NCBI GenBank assembly: GCA_050258035.1
Contig: JBLMYA010000037.1
Span: 1 to 64,000 of the forward strand
DNA from: DATBLE01 sp050258035
GTDB taxonomy: Bacteria > Actinomycetota > Thermoleophilia > Gaiellales > Gaiellaceae
DNA: 64,000 bases
Direction of reading: 5' to 3'
Made by a program: the position numbers and the translations under genes. This document shows, one piece after another, positions 15,945-24,021 of this stretch. Position 1 is the stretch's first letter. Each line of letters starts with the position of its first letter. The notes beneath the pieces were generated by a model, which was given only the letters and a program-made list of their open reading frames with translations, was not told the DNA's origin and made no database searches.

Positions 15945-17752
15945 CAGCCCTCCGCTGCCTCGTCTGCGGGGACAGGTGCTCGTCGCCGTGCCCGAACCCC
16001 GAGCACGATCGCGCGCACGGTGCTGCGGATCGGGCCGAGCGGAGGCCGCTCGGCAGCCGAGGGATACGGCGCGTAGCGTCCGACGGCGATCGCGGTGAGC
16101 TGAGCAGCCCCAGCTGTGGAGCAGAGAACCAGGACGAAGGGCACGAGCGTGATGTAGCCCACGGTCACGAGCTCCGCAAGGTACCAGGGGGCGTCCAGGC
16201 CCAGGCCGAGGCGGAACATGAAGGACCCGAGCAGGATGAATGGTCCGATGAGGCCCGCGAGCAGGAGTCCAAGCCTCGCGATCGCCCGGTGGCCGCGCAG
16301 GTGCGGAAGCCACAGCCAGATGTGCAGCGCCGGGAGCAGGAAGAGGAGCGCGAAGGGGTTCGTCGCCACCACGAGCAGCGCGACGACGCCGAGGACGAGC
16401 ATCGCTGCGGTGTGGCCGGCGAGCTCCTCCTCCGCGGTCGCAGGTCTCCGCGGCGTGAGGCGGGCCCGCGAGACCAGCCAGCCCGGCAGCGTGAGCAGGA
16501 CGAGGAGGAGGATCCCGAGAACCGGCCAGTCGGTCGCCGCGTGCGTCTCGGGATTCAGGGGCCGTGCGGCGCCGTCCGGCCACACGCCGACCGCGCCGAG
16601 GAACAGGAACATGAGCCCAACCCAGAGCCAGAAGCCGAGTCGGCTCCGGTAGGCGCGCAGGGCGGGCGCCACGGGAATGTGCCGCCGCCGGCAGCGTGCG
16701 AAGAGATCGACTGCGGTGACGGCGAAGGGCAGGAGCATGGCGACCAGCGCGAGCTCGATTGCCCAGCCGCGCACGAGGCGCTGTCCGAGGTAGACGTAGC
16801 TTCGGCTGCCGCCGACGAGGCCGAACTCGTCGATCGACCCGATCAAACCCTGTACCGAGCGGCCGATCTCCGCGAGGGTGGCCTGGTTCAGGCGCTCGGG
16901 CGCGTCTCCGAACGAGCCGGGCGGCCGATCCCCTGCCGTCGTCAAGGTGATCGCGGGGACGCCCCGCCCGACGAGGGGAGCCTGCTCGTAGAAGCTGAAC
17001 GGGAGGCCGAGGTCGGTGAGCTGGCCGAGCCCGCTCGTCCGGCCGGGGCCGGAGCCGGTCTGCTCGGCGATCCGGGCCGCCGCCGTTTCGACGAGACCCG
17101 AAGCGGGAGATCGAGGCTGGTCGCCGGCGATCTCGATCCGCGGCTTCCCCCGTCCTGCGATCGAGTCGAGGTTGACGACGGCGACGATACGCCCGGGGTC
17201 GGGAAAGCGCTCGATGAAACGCTGTGCTCCGAGACCGCCGAACGCGCCTCCGTCGGTGGACAGGAAGATCAGCTGGTGCTTGGGGCCCGTGCTCTGGGAC
17301 GGCGCTCCCACCGGTCGGCCGTAGGTCCGGGCAAGCTCGATCAGGGCGGCGGTGCCGGACGCGTTGTCGTTCGCTCCCGCCCCGAGCCCGGAGTCGTCGC
17401 GATGGGCCATCACCACGACCACGCCGGCGTTCGCGGGGCCGGTCGAGAACGAGATGTTCTGGAGCCGCCTCCGGCCCTTGCCGGGAATCGTCGCCCGGAA
17501 CGTGTCGACTTGCGGCGTGTACGAGTACAGCTTCATCTTGTCGATCAGCCAGCGCCCCGCTCCCACCGACCCGGCCGTGCCCGGTGCCCGGTCCGGGTAG
17601 AGCAGCGACAGCTCCCGGGCCAGCGACAGGGCGGACGGGCCGTCGAACTGGGTCGCAGGCGTCGTCGGTGCCGGAAGCGGGGCGGCCCGTTCGACGCTGA
17701 AGGCTGCGACGAGCAGCGGCAGGCCGACGAGCAGCCACGTCCCGCGGTACAG
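15944..17752 (-). CDS. Membrane M28-family peptidase-like protein
   Basis: The protein has an M28 zinc-peptidase domain followed by about seven membrane helices. VVMAHRDDSG, GANDNASGTAAL and VVNLDSIAGRG supply His/Asp ligands. The usual EE of the catalytic site reads STDGGAFGG, so activity is uncertain. The first standard codon is GTG at 17566, but the frame stays open upstream and encodes a membrane anchor (TWLLVGLPLLVAAFSV) and the conserved lead-in FDGPSALSLARELS. A non-standard start, CTG 17752 or ATC 17824, or a one-base sequence error must be invoked; CTG is used here provisionally. It is coupled to the downstream sortase. Confidence 0.75.
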   Translation of the reverse strand: MYRGTWLLVGLPLLVAAFSVERAAPLPAPTTPATQFDGPSALSLARELSLLYPDRAPGTAGSVGAGRWLIDKMKLYSYTPQVDTFRATIPGKGRRRLQNISFSTGPANAGVVVVMAHRDDSGLGAGANDNASGTAALIELARTYGRPVGAPSQSTGPKHQLIFLSTDGGAFGGLGAQRFIERFPDPGRIVAVVNLDSIAGRGKPRIEIAGDQPRSPASGLVETAAARIAEQTGSGPGRTSGLGQLTDLGLPFSFYEQAPLVGRGVPAITLTTAGDRPPGSFGDAPERLNQATLAEIGRSVQGLIGSIDEFGLVGGSRSYVYLGQRLVRGWAIELALVAMLLPFAVTAVDLFARCRRRHIPVAPALRAYRSRLGFWLWVGLMFLFLGAVGVWPDGAARPLNPETHAATDWPVLGILLLVLLTLPGWLVSRARLTPRRPATAEEELAGHTAAMLVLGVVALLVVATNPFALLFLLPALHIWLWLPHLRGHRAIARLGLLLAGLIGPFILLGSFMFRLGLGLDAPWYLAELVTVGYITLVPFVLVLCSTAGAAQLTAIAVGRYAPYPSAAERPPLGPIRSTVRAIVLGVRARRRAPVPADEAAEG

Positions 17753-17832
17753 ACGGCCGTTGACGGGACGCTCGGGGGAGCCGCGCCTGCGCCGCCTGCG
17801 TGTGACTGGCGCTTGAGTGGCGATAGCGGGGC

Positions 17833-17839
17833 TATAGTA
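17833..17839. promoter_or_regulatory. Divergent -10 region between M28 and response regulator genes
   Basis: TATAGT on plus (17833-17838) lies 24 bases before the response regulator ATG. TACTAT on minus (17834-17839) points toward the M28 gene. This is the only AT-rich patch in the intergenic space. No clear -35 or ribosome binding site is visible. Confidence 0.45.
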
Positions 17840-17862
17840 CGCGGCGGCGGCGGTCGGCCCTC

Positions 17863-18561
17863 ATGGCGGATCCAGCAACCATTCTGCTCGTCGACGACGA
17901 GGAGTCGATCCAGAAGCTCCTCACCTATCCTCTCGAACGAGACGGCTTTCGCGTCGTCCAGGCGAGGACCGGCGACGAGGCGCTCAGCCGGTTCGAGTCG
18001 GAGTCGGTCGATCTCGTCGTTCTCGACGTGATGCTCCCCCGGCTCGACGGGCTGGAGGTCTGCAAGCGCCTACGGGCGCGGAGCAGCGTCCCGATCATCA
18101 TGCTCACCGCCCGCGACGACGAGCTCGACAAGGTCCTCGGGCTGGAGCTGGGCGCCGACGACTACATCACGAAGCCGTTCTCGATCCGCGAGTTCCGGAG
18201 CCGTGTCCGTGCGCTGCTCCGGCGTGCCTCCACGCTGCCGCATCAGCCGTCCGGGGAGGAGGTCCTCGAGGTCGACGGCCTCCGGATCGACTCGGCCAGG
18301 AGGTCGGTGGAGCTGGACGGCACGCCGGTGCACCTGACGTACGTCGAGTTCGAGCTCCTGCGCACGCTCGCGGCGCGCCCGGGACGGGTCTTCTCTCGGC
18401 AGGCGTTGCTCGAGGCGATCCGGGGCGGCTCCGACTACCGCGAGCCTCGCACGATCGACGTGCACGTCCGCCACCTGAGGGAGAAGCTCGAGCGCGACGC
18501 GCGAGATCCCCGGTTCCTGCTCACGGTGCGCGGCGTCGGCTACCGATTCCGCGAGTCGTGA
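17863..18561 (+). CDS. OmpR/PhoB-family response regulator
   Basis: This 232-residue regulator has a receiver domain with the acidic pair DD (11-12), phospho-acceptor Asp55 in LDVMLP, and Lys104 in ITKPFS. It is followed by a winged-helix DNA-binding domain ending DVHVRHLREKLE and VRGVGYRF. The overlapping GTG of the next gene makes the histidine kinase its clear partner. The targets are not evident, but nearby genes include an HtrA protease, so an envelope-stress role is plausible and only inferred. Confidence 0.95.
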   Translation: MADPATILLVDDEESIQKLLTYPLERDGFRVVQARTGDEALSRFESESVDLVVLDVMLPRLDGLEVCKRLRARSSVPIIMLTARDDELDKVLGLELGADDYITKPFSIREFRSRVRALLRRASTLPHQPSGEEVLEVDGLRIDSARRSVELDGTPVHLTYVEFELLRTLAARPGRVFSRQALLEAIRGGSDYREPRTIDVHVRHLREKLERDARDPRFLLTVRGVGYRFRES

Positions 18562-19949
18562 GACGCCTGTTCAGCGGCGTGGGCCTGCGGCTGGCGCTCG
18601 CGCTCCTGGCCGTGCTGGTCGGCGCTCTGGGGCTCGTGTACCTGATCGTCGTCCCGTCGCTCGAGAGCCGACTCGTCAACGCGCGTGTCTCGAGCCTCGA
18701 GCGGGCGGCGCCGGAAATCGCGCGCGAACTGCCGGGAAACAGGATCCGCTGGCCGGACTTCCTCGAGGCAGCATCGGCCGGCGCCAACGCGCGCGTGGTC
18801 GTATACGACACGGTCGGGCCGCCCATGGCGCTCGTCGTCGCCGGGGACTCGCAGGGGTTCCAGTCCAGCGACATCCAGCACGACCCGCTCGCGCTGCAGA
18901 CGGCGGAGCACGGTGCCGCCGCGAGTGGGACGGTGACGCGCGGCGAGGAACGCTACGCGGAGGCGGCCGCGCCCGTCCCGCGCTCGTCGTCGGTGCTCCT
19001 CGTTTCGTCGTCGTTACACGAGGCGCTCGCAACGGTGCACGTGGCGCGGGAGCGACTCCTGGTCGCCGGCGCGCTCGCGCTCGTCGTCGCCCTTTCCGTC
19101 GGGTACGTCGGCTCGTGGCTGTTCGCGCGCCGGCTGCGGCGCCTGGAGACGGCCGCCGAGCGGATCGCCGCCGGACGGTTCGACGAGCCGATCACGGACA
19201 CCAGAGCCGACGAGGTCGGCGAGCTGGCGCGGACGTTCGACCGGATGCGCCTTCGGCTGGCGCGCCTCGACCACGCCCGCCGCGAGTTCATCGCGAACGC
19301 CTCGCACGAGCTGCGAACGCCGGTGTTCTCGCTCGGGGGATTCCTGGAGCTGCTCCGTGACGAGGACCTCGACGAGGAGACGCGGCGCGAGTTCCTCGCG
19401 ACGATGAACGAGCAGGTCGACCGCCTGGCAAAGCTGGCGACCGAGCTGCTCGATCTCTCGCGCGCGGACGCCGGCCGGCTGCGTGTCGAGCGGGAGCTCG
19501 TGGATCTGTCGGAGGTGGCGGAGGCCGCGGTCGACGAGTTCACGGCGCTTGCCGTGGCCGGAGGACGTCCGCTGGAGCTGGCCGCGAGCGACGAAGCGCA
19601 TGTGCTGGCGGACGAGCAGCGCGTGCTCCAGGTCGCCCGGGCACTGGTCGAGAACGCGCTGGTGCACACGCCGGAGGGGACGCGGGTCGAGGTGCGGGTA
19701 CGTGAGGGCGTGCTCGAGGTCGAGGACGACGGCCCGGGAATTCCCGACGAGCACGCGCAGCACGTGTTCGAACGCTTCTACCGGGTGGAAGGTCGTCGCT
19801 CGTCCGGCAGTGGACTCGGGCTGTCGATCGCACGCGAGCTCGCCCAGGCGATGGGCGGCACGCTGGAGCTGGAGTCGGAGCCGGGGCGGACGGTGTTCAG
19901 GCTGCGGCTGCCCGTGGCCGAGCGGGTCGCCGAGCCCGTCGGCCGCTAG
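18558..19949 (+). CDS. Sensor histidine kinase (HAMP-HisKA-HATPase)
   Basis: This 463-residue sensor has a first membrane helix (about 8-32), an extracytoplasmic sensor (about 33-165) and a second helix (about 166-190). A HAMP segment then leads to HisKA with phospho-acceptor His250 in NASHELRTP and an ATPase domain with LVENALVH, DDGPGIP and GSGLGLSI. It phosphorylates the response regulator encoded just upstream, which its GTG overlaps by four bases. Its TAG stop shares CTAG with the stop of the convergent LAGLIDADG gene. Confidence 0.94.
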   Translation: MRRLFSGVGLRLALALLAVLVGALGLVYLIVVPSLESRLVNARVSSLERAAPEIARELPGNRIRWPDFLEAASAGANARVVVYDTVGPPMALVVAGDSQGFQSSDIQHDPLALQTAEHGAAASGTVTRGEERYAEAAAPVPRSSSVLLVSSSLHEALATVHVARERLLVAGALALVVALSVGYVGSWLFARRLRRLETAAERIAAGRFDEPITDTRADEVGELARTFDRMRLRLARLDHARREFIANASHELRTPVFSLGGFLELLRDEDLDEETRREFLATMNEQVDRLAKLATELLDLSRADAGRLRVERELVDLSEVAEAAVDEFTALAVAGGRPLELAASDEAHVLADEQRVLQVARALVENALVHTPEGTRVEVRVREGVLEVEDDGPGIPDEHAQHVFERFYRVEGRRSSGSGLGLSIARELAQAMGGTLELESEPGRTVFRLRLPVAERVAEPVGR

Positions 19950-20287
19950 ATCGGTAACCGTTTTGCCGGGAAAACGCACCCAGTGAGCTCGAAGCCGCGG
20001 TTGAGACGGCGTTTCGAGAGCCAGGGCGCAAGGAGCTGCATCGCGTCAAGAGCGTTGTATTCGTGCGCGATCCAACGGAAGAACGGCTTGCGCTTGTAGC
20101 CGTCGTTCTGCTGGTAGTCGTAGGGTCCGTACACCTGACCCAAGCTCACGATGTCGTCGAAGCGCCTGATGACCTCTTCGTCGGTGTTGATCAGGGCCAG
20201 CGTGAATTGCCGACCGACCTGTGTCACGGCACCTTCACCTTCGAACAAGCCGGCCGCCCAAGCGATCTCTTCCGCGCGAGTGGGCAC
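19946..20287 (-). CDS. Small stand-alone LAGLIDADG-type protein
   Basis: This 113-residue protein starts with one LAGLIDADG-like motif, AAGLFEGEGAV near residue 12. Basic and aromatic residues and a C-terminal helical part with APWLSKRRLNRGFEL follow. Single-motif members act as homodimeric homing endonucleases or as derived DNA-binding proteins. No intron or intein is visible around it. The GTG start was chosen because TATAGT lies 6 bases upstream; the longer frame overlaps htrA. GC is lower than in its neighbours, which fits transfer. Confidence 0.7.
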   Translation of the reverse strand: MPTRAEEIAWAAGLFEGEGAVTQVGRQFTLALINTDEEVIRRFDDIVSLGQVYGPYDYQQNDGYKRKPFFRWIAHEYNALDAMQLLAPWLSKRRLNRGFELTGCVFPAKRLPI

Positions 20288-20293
20288 GATGCC

Positions 20294-20299
20294 ACTATA
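20294..20299 (-). promoter_or_regulatory. -10 box (TATAGT) of the LAGLIDADG gene
   Basis: TATAGT on minus lies 6 bases before the GTG start, the tightest match to a bacterial -10 in this set. Confidence 0.55.
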
Positions 20300-20315
20300 G
20301 GCAACATCAGCCCGG

Positions 20316-20321
20316 TACAGT
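20316..20321 (+). promoter_or_regulatory. -10 box (TACAGT) of the htrA gene
   Basis: TACAGT lies 9 bases before GTG 20331, which is why that GTG is preferred over the one at 20322 that abuts the box. Confidence 0.4.
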
Positions 20322-20330
20322 GTGACGAAG

Positions 20331-21527
20331 GTGCAACATCGCCTCAACATCGCCGTCGCGCTGGGCTGCGCCGTCCTGGGCGGCGCGGTCGTGCTCCTCG
20401 TCTCCTGGACGGCCGGGTGGCTGCACGGTGAGCGGCGCACGGTGCTCGTCCAGGACGCGCCGCCGGCGCAGGCGACCTCGGCCTCCGTGCGACCGGCGAT
20501 CAGCGGCGCCTTCGATCCGGCGCGCATCTACGCCGGACGGTCGGCAGGCGTCGTCACGCTCTATGCCGTTTTCGGAACGGGCAACAGCGCCAGTGCGGCA
20601 CAGGGCTCCGGCTTCGTCGTCTCGTCCGGCGGTTTGATCCTGACCAGCTCGCACGTGATCACGACGGCAGGCACGGATGGGGGCACGGCACGGCCGGCCT
20701 CCGACGTCTTCGTCGAGTTCCGCGACCGAGACCGTGTCAAAGCGCAGATCGTCGGTTGGGATGTTTTCGACGACATCGGGGTGCTGCGCGTCGACCCGAA
20801 AGCGCATTCGCTCAGCCCTCTCCCACTGGGAGATTCCAGCCGCGTGGCGGTCGGGGAGCCGGTCGCCGCAATCGGCAGCCCCTTCGGGAACGAGAACTCG
20901 CTCACGGTCGGCGTGGTCTCTGCGACGCAGCGCTCGATCGAGTCGCTGACGTCGCAGTACAACCTCGTCGACGCGATCCAGGTGGACGCGCCGATCAACC
21001 ACGGCAACTCGGGCGGACCCCTCTTCGACGCACAGGGGAGGGTGATCGGCATCAACGCCCAGATCCGGAGCGACTCCGGCAATGCCGAAGGCGTCGGCTT
21101 CGCCGTGCCGATCAACGCCGCGCGGCGCTCGATGCGGCAGCTGATCGCCACCGGCAAGGTCTCGTACGCGTATGCGGGCATCACCTCCGAGGATCTGACT
21201 CCCGGCATCGCGCGCCGGTTCCACTACCCCGTCCGTTACGGCGCCGTGATCACGAGCGTGCGACCGGACAGTCCGGCCGCCCGGGCGGGGTTGCGCGGCG
21301 GTTCCGACGACCGTGACTTCAACGGATCGACCTTCACGTTCGGAGGCGACGTGGTCATCGCGATCGGCGGGCGTCGGATCCGCAGCTCGGCGGACGTGGT
21401 GCGCGCCGTGACCGAGCGGCTGCGACCCGGCCAGACGGTGACCTTCGCGGTGGTACGCGGCGGCGAGCGCGAAGTCGTGCGGGTGACGCTCGCCAACCGG
21501 CCGCCGAATCCCGACGCCGGCCGGTAG
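20331..21527 (+). CDS. HtrA/DegP-like membrane-anchored serine protease
   Basis: This protein of about 398 residues degrades or refolds damaged envelope proteins. One N-terminal anchor (LNIAVALGCAVLGGAVVLL) precedes a trypsin-like domain with His in LTSSHVI, Asp in FDDIGVLRV and Ser in INHGNSGGPL. A C-terminal PDZ domain (YGAVITSVRPDSPAARAGLRGG) follows. The length is typical of actinobacterial HtrA. It is divergent from the LAGLIDADG gene and lies after the two-component pair, a common arrangement for envelope-stress proteases, although control by that pair is inference. Confidence 0.92.
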   Translation: MQHRLNIAVALGCAVLGGAVVLLVSWTAGWLHGERRTVLVQDAPPAQATSASVRPAISGAFDPARIYAGRSAGVVTLYAVFGTGNSASAAQGSGFVVSSGGLILTSSHVITTAGTDGGTARPASDVFVEFRDRDRVKAQIVGWDVFDDIGVLRVDPKAHSLSPLPLGDSSRVAVGEPVAAIGSPFGNENSLTVGVVSATQRSIESLTSQYNLVDAIQVDAPINHGNSGGPLFDAQGRVIGINAQIRSDSGNAEGVGFAVPINAARRSMRQLIATGKVSYAYAGITSEDLTPGIARRFHYPVRYGAVITSVRPDSPAARAGLRGGSDDRDFNGSTFTFGGDVVIAIGGRRIRSSADVVRAVTERLRPGQTVTFAVVRGGEREVVRVTLANRPPNPDAGR

Positions 21528-21559
21528 TGCGCGCGGTTTAGGTCCCTCGCTCGGCGGGT

Positions 21560-21565
21560 TACGCT
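21560..21565 (+). promoter_or_regulatory. -10 box (TACGCT) of otsA
   Basis: TACGCT lies 6 bases before the GTG start of the trehalose-6-phosphate synthase gene, predicting a leaderless mRNA. Confidence 0.5.
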
Positions 21566-21571
21566 GGTCGG

Positions 21572-23020
21572 GTGACGTCCCCTCGGCGCCGGCTGATCAT
21601 CGTCTCGAACCGCGGGCCGGTCACCTATACGCGCGACGAGCACGGCCGAGCGGTACGGCGCGGTGGCGGAGGGCTCGTGACGGCGCTGGCGCCGCTGGTC
21701 TCGCGACACGAGGTGACGTGGGTCGCCAACGCGATGACGGACGAGGACAGGGCCGTCGCCGCCGAGGCCGACGGCGCGTTCGACGAAACCGGCCGCGACG
21801 GCTCCCCGTACCGGTTCCGGCTCGTGGTTCACGACCCGGCCGACTTCGACCGCTTCTACAACCAGTTCGCGAACCCCGCCCTCTGGTTCCTCCAGCACGA
21901 GCTCTGGGGCCTGGTGGGAAATCCGGAGCTGGACGCGGCCTGGGAGAGCTACCTGCGCGTGAACGAGGCGGTCGCCGAGGCCGTGCTCGACGAGGTCGCC
22001 GCCGATCCGGATGCGCCGATCTGGTTCCACGACTACCAGCTCTACGCCGCTCCCACGGTGGTGCGTCTCGTCCGTCCCGGTGCAGCGATGTCGCAGTTCG
22101 TCCACATCCCGTGGCCGGACGCGCGCGGCTGGAGCGTCCTTCCAGAGCACATGTGCCGCGCGATCCACGAAGGACTGCTCGCGAACGACGTGGTCGGTTT
22201 CCACACCCCCCGCTGGCGCGCGAACTTCCTCGAGTCGGCTGCGGCGGTGCTCGGAGCCGAGGTGGACGCCGCGACGAGTGTCGTCGAGCACGACGGCCGC
22301 ACGACGCTCGTCACCGCTCACCCGATCTCGGTCGACACCGGAGAGTTCGACGAGCTCGTCCAGAGCGACGCCGTCCGCACGGAGGAGCGCGACCTGGAGT
22401 CCCTGCGACGGGAGAGACTGATCGTCCGCGCCGAACGCACCGACCCCTCGAAGAACATCGTGCGGGGGTTCCAGGCGTTCGGCCTCTACCTCGAGGCGCA
22501 TCCGGAGGCTCACGGGAAGGTCGCGATGCTGGCGCTCCTCGATCCGTCCAGGCAGGACATCCCGCAGTACGCCGCCTACCTCGACGAGATCCGTGCCGCC
22601 GCCGCCGAGGTCAACGGTCGGTTCGGCGGCGATGGATGGGAGCCGATCCTGCTCGAGGTCAAGGACGACTTCCCCCGCTCAGTGGCTGCGTACAAGCAGT
22701 ACGACGTGCTGTTCGTGAACGCCCTCTTCGACGGCCTGAACCTGGTCGCGAAGGAGGCGCCGCTGGTAAACGAGCGCGACGGTGCGGTCGTGCTCTCCCG
22801 GAACGCGGGGGCGTACGAGGAGCTGGCGCCCTGGGTGGTCGCCGTCGACCCCCTCGACGCCGCGGGCCAGGCCGAGGCGCTTCACGCCGCGCTGTCGCTT
22901 CCCCCGGAGGAGCGCCGCGCCCGCGCCCGCGCGCTTCGCAGCTACGTCCGCGAGCACGACCTGGTCGAGTGGCTCGACCTCCAGCTGGCCGATCTCGACC
23001 GGGTCTCCGCGCTCACATGA
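21572..23020 (+). CDS. otsA: Trehalose-6-phosphate synthase (GT20)
   Basis: This 482-residue enzyme transfers glucose from a nucleotide sugar to glucose-6-phosphate to make trehalose-6-phosphate, an osmoprotectant precursor. It shows VSNRGPV near the N-terminus, WFHDYQLYAAP, the donor-site RAERTDPSKNIVRGF and NALFDGLNLVAKEAP. The length is normal. No phosphatase (otsB) is adjacent, so that step must be encoded elsewhere. It stands alone between htrA and the moaC operon. Confidence 0.93.
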   Translation: MTSPRRRLIIVSNRGPVTYTRDEHGRAVRRGGGGLVTALAPLVSRHEVTWVANAMTDEDRAVAAEADGAFDETGRDGSPYRFRLVVHDPADFDRFYNQFANPALWFLQHELWGLVGNPELDAAWESYLRVNEAVAEAVLDEVAADPDAPIWFHDYQLYAAPTVVRLVRPGAAMSQFVHIPWPDARGWSVLPEHMCRAIHEGLLANDVVGFHTPRWRANFLESAAAVLGAEVDAATSVVEHDGRTTLVTAHPISVDTGEFDELVQSDAVRTEERDLESLRRERLIVRAERTDPSKNIVRGFQAFGLYLEAHPEAHGKVAMLALLDPSRQDIPQYAAYLDEIRAAAAEVNGRFGGDGWEPILLEVKDDFPRSVAAYKQYDVLFVNALFDGLNLVAKEAPLVNERDGAVVLSRNAGAYEELAPWVVAVDPLDAAGQAEALHAALSLPPEERRARARALRSYVREHDLVEWLDLQLADLDRVSALT

Positions 23021-23077
23021 GTTCGGCAGTCGCGCGGACGGAGCCCGGACGCCGCCGGAAAAGGCGAGCGCTCTAGC

Positions 23078-23083
23078 TACATT
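23078..23083 (+). promoter_or_regulatory. -10 box (TACATT) of the moaC-hem operon
   Basis: TACATT lies 8 bases before the moaC ATG. It is the only promoter-like site seen before a run of overlapping genes reaching to hemD. Confidence 0.5.
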
Positions 23084-23091
23084 CCCCTGCG

Positions 23092-23538
23092 ATGGCCGAC
23101 CTCTCGCACGTCGACGAGTCCGGCGACGTCCGCATGGTCGACGTCGGCGGAAAGCCGCTGTCGCGTCGTCGCGCCGTGGCCGCCGCGACCGTCCGGATGG
23201 CGCCCGAGACGGCCGAGCGGCTGCGGGACCTGCCGAAGGGCGACGCGCTCGTCACCGCTCAGGTCGCGGGGGTGATGGCTGCGAAGCGCACGTCGGAGCT
23301 GATCCCGCTCTGCCATCCGTTGCCTTTGACGAACATCGACCTGACGGTCGGCGTTCGTGGGGAGTCCGTCGAGATTCAGGCGACTGTCGAAACCACTGCC
23401 CAGACGGGAGTCGAGATGGAAGCCCTCGTCGCCGCGTCCGTCGCGGCGCTGACCGTCTACGACATGGCGAAGGCGATCGACAAGGCGATGGTCGTCGAGA
23501 GCGTGCGGCTCCTCGAGAAGACGAAGGAGGCGGTATGA
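23092..23538 (+). CDS. moaC: Cyclic pyranopterin monophosphate synthase MoaC
   Basis: This 148-residue enzyme completes the first step of molybdopterin synthesis with the radical-SAM enzyme MoaA. Family motifs are MVDVGGK, AAKRTSELIPLCHPLPL and GVEMEALVAASVAALTVYDM, which includes the substrate-binding acidic residues. It is full length. It opens a long operon and its stop overlaps the mog start (ATGA). moaA is not in the window. Confidence 0.95.
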   Translation: MADLSHVDESGDVRMVDVGGKPLSRRRAVAAATVRMAPETAERLRDLPKGDALVTAQVAGVMAAKRTSELIPLCHPLPLTNIDLTVGVRGESVEIQATVETTAQTGVEMEALVAASVAALTVYDMAKAIDKAMVVESVRLLEKTKEAV

Positions 23539-24017
23539 GGGCGGCGGTGCTGACCGTCTCCGACGGGGTCTCCGAGGGGACGCGCGAGGACACGAGCGGC
23601 GACCTCCTCGCGGAGCTCCTCACCGGCGAGGGGTTCGAGGTCGAACGGCGGGTCGTTCCCGACGACCGCGACGCGATCGCGGACGCGCTCGTTGCCCTGG
23701 CGGACGACAGCCGGGTCGTGCTCACCACCGGCGGAACCGGCCTCGGCCCACGGGACGTCACCCCCGAGGCGACGATGCAGGTGCTCGACCGCGCGGCGCC
23801 GGGGATCGCCGAGGCGATTCGGGCCGACTCGGCAGCGAAGACGCCGCACGGCCTGCTCTCGCGCGGGATCGCCGGGACCCGCGGATCGACGCTCGTCGTC
23901 AATCTGCCCGGCTCGCCCGGCGGCTGCCGCGACGGCTTCGCCGTCCTCAAGCCGGCCCTGGCACACGCGCTCCAGCTGCTCGCGGGCGAGACGGCGTCAG
24001 GTCACCGGCAGACGTGA
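23535..24017 (+). CDS. Molybdopterin adenylyltransferase (MogA/MoaB)
   Basis: This 160-residue protein adenylylates molybdopterin before molybdenum insertion by MoeA. VLTVSDGVSEGTREDTSG, TTGGTGLGPRDVTPEAT and NLPGSPGGCRDGF are the MogA/MoaB motifs. The ATG overlaps moaC by four bases. The sequence does not separate MogA from MoaB confidently. Confidence 0.92.
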   Translation: MRAAVLTVSDGVSEGTREDTSGDLLAELLTGEGFEVERRVVPDDRDAIADALVALADDSRVVLTTGGTGLGPRDVTPEATMQVLDRAAPGIAEAIRADSAAKTPHGLLSRGIAGTRGSTLVVNLPGSPGGCRDGFAVLKPALAHALQLLAGETASGHRQT

Positions 24018-24021
24018 GCGG

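Noticed and set aside
15216..17738. 840-codon minus-strand open frame over the sortase and M28 genes
   Set aside because: Only its last 242 codons encode the sortase; the rest is an out-of-frame reading of the M28 gene with Arg/Pro-rich composition.
20307..21224. 305-codon minus-strand open frame opposite htrA
   Set aside because: The plus strand holds the full HtrA catalytic triad and PDZ domain; the minus frame has no domain.
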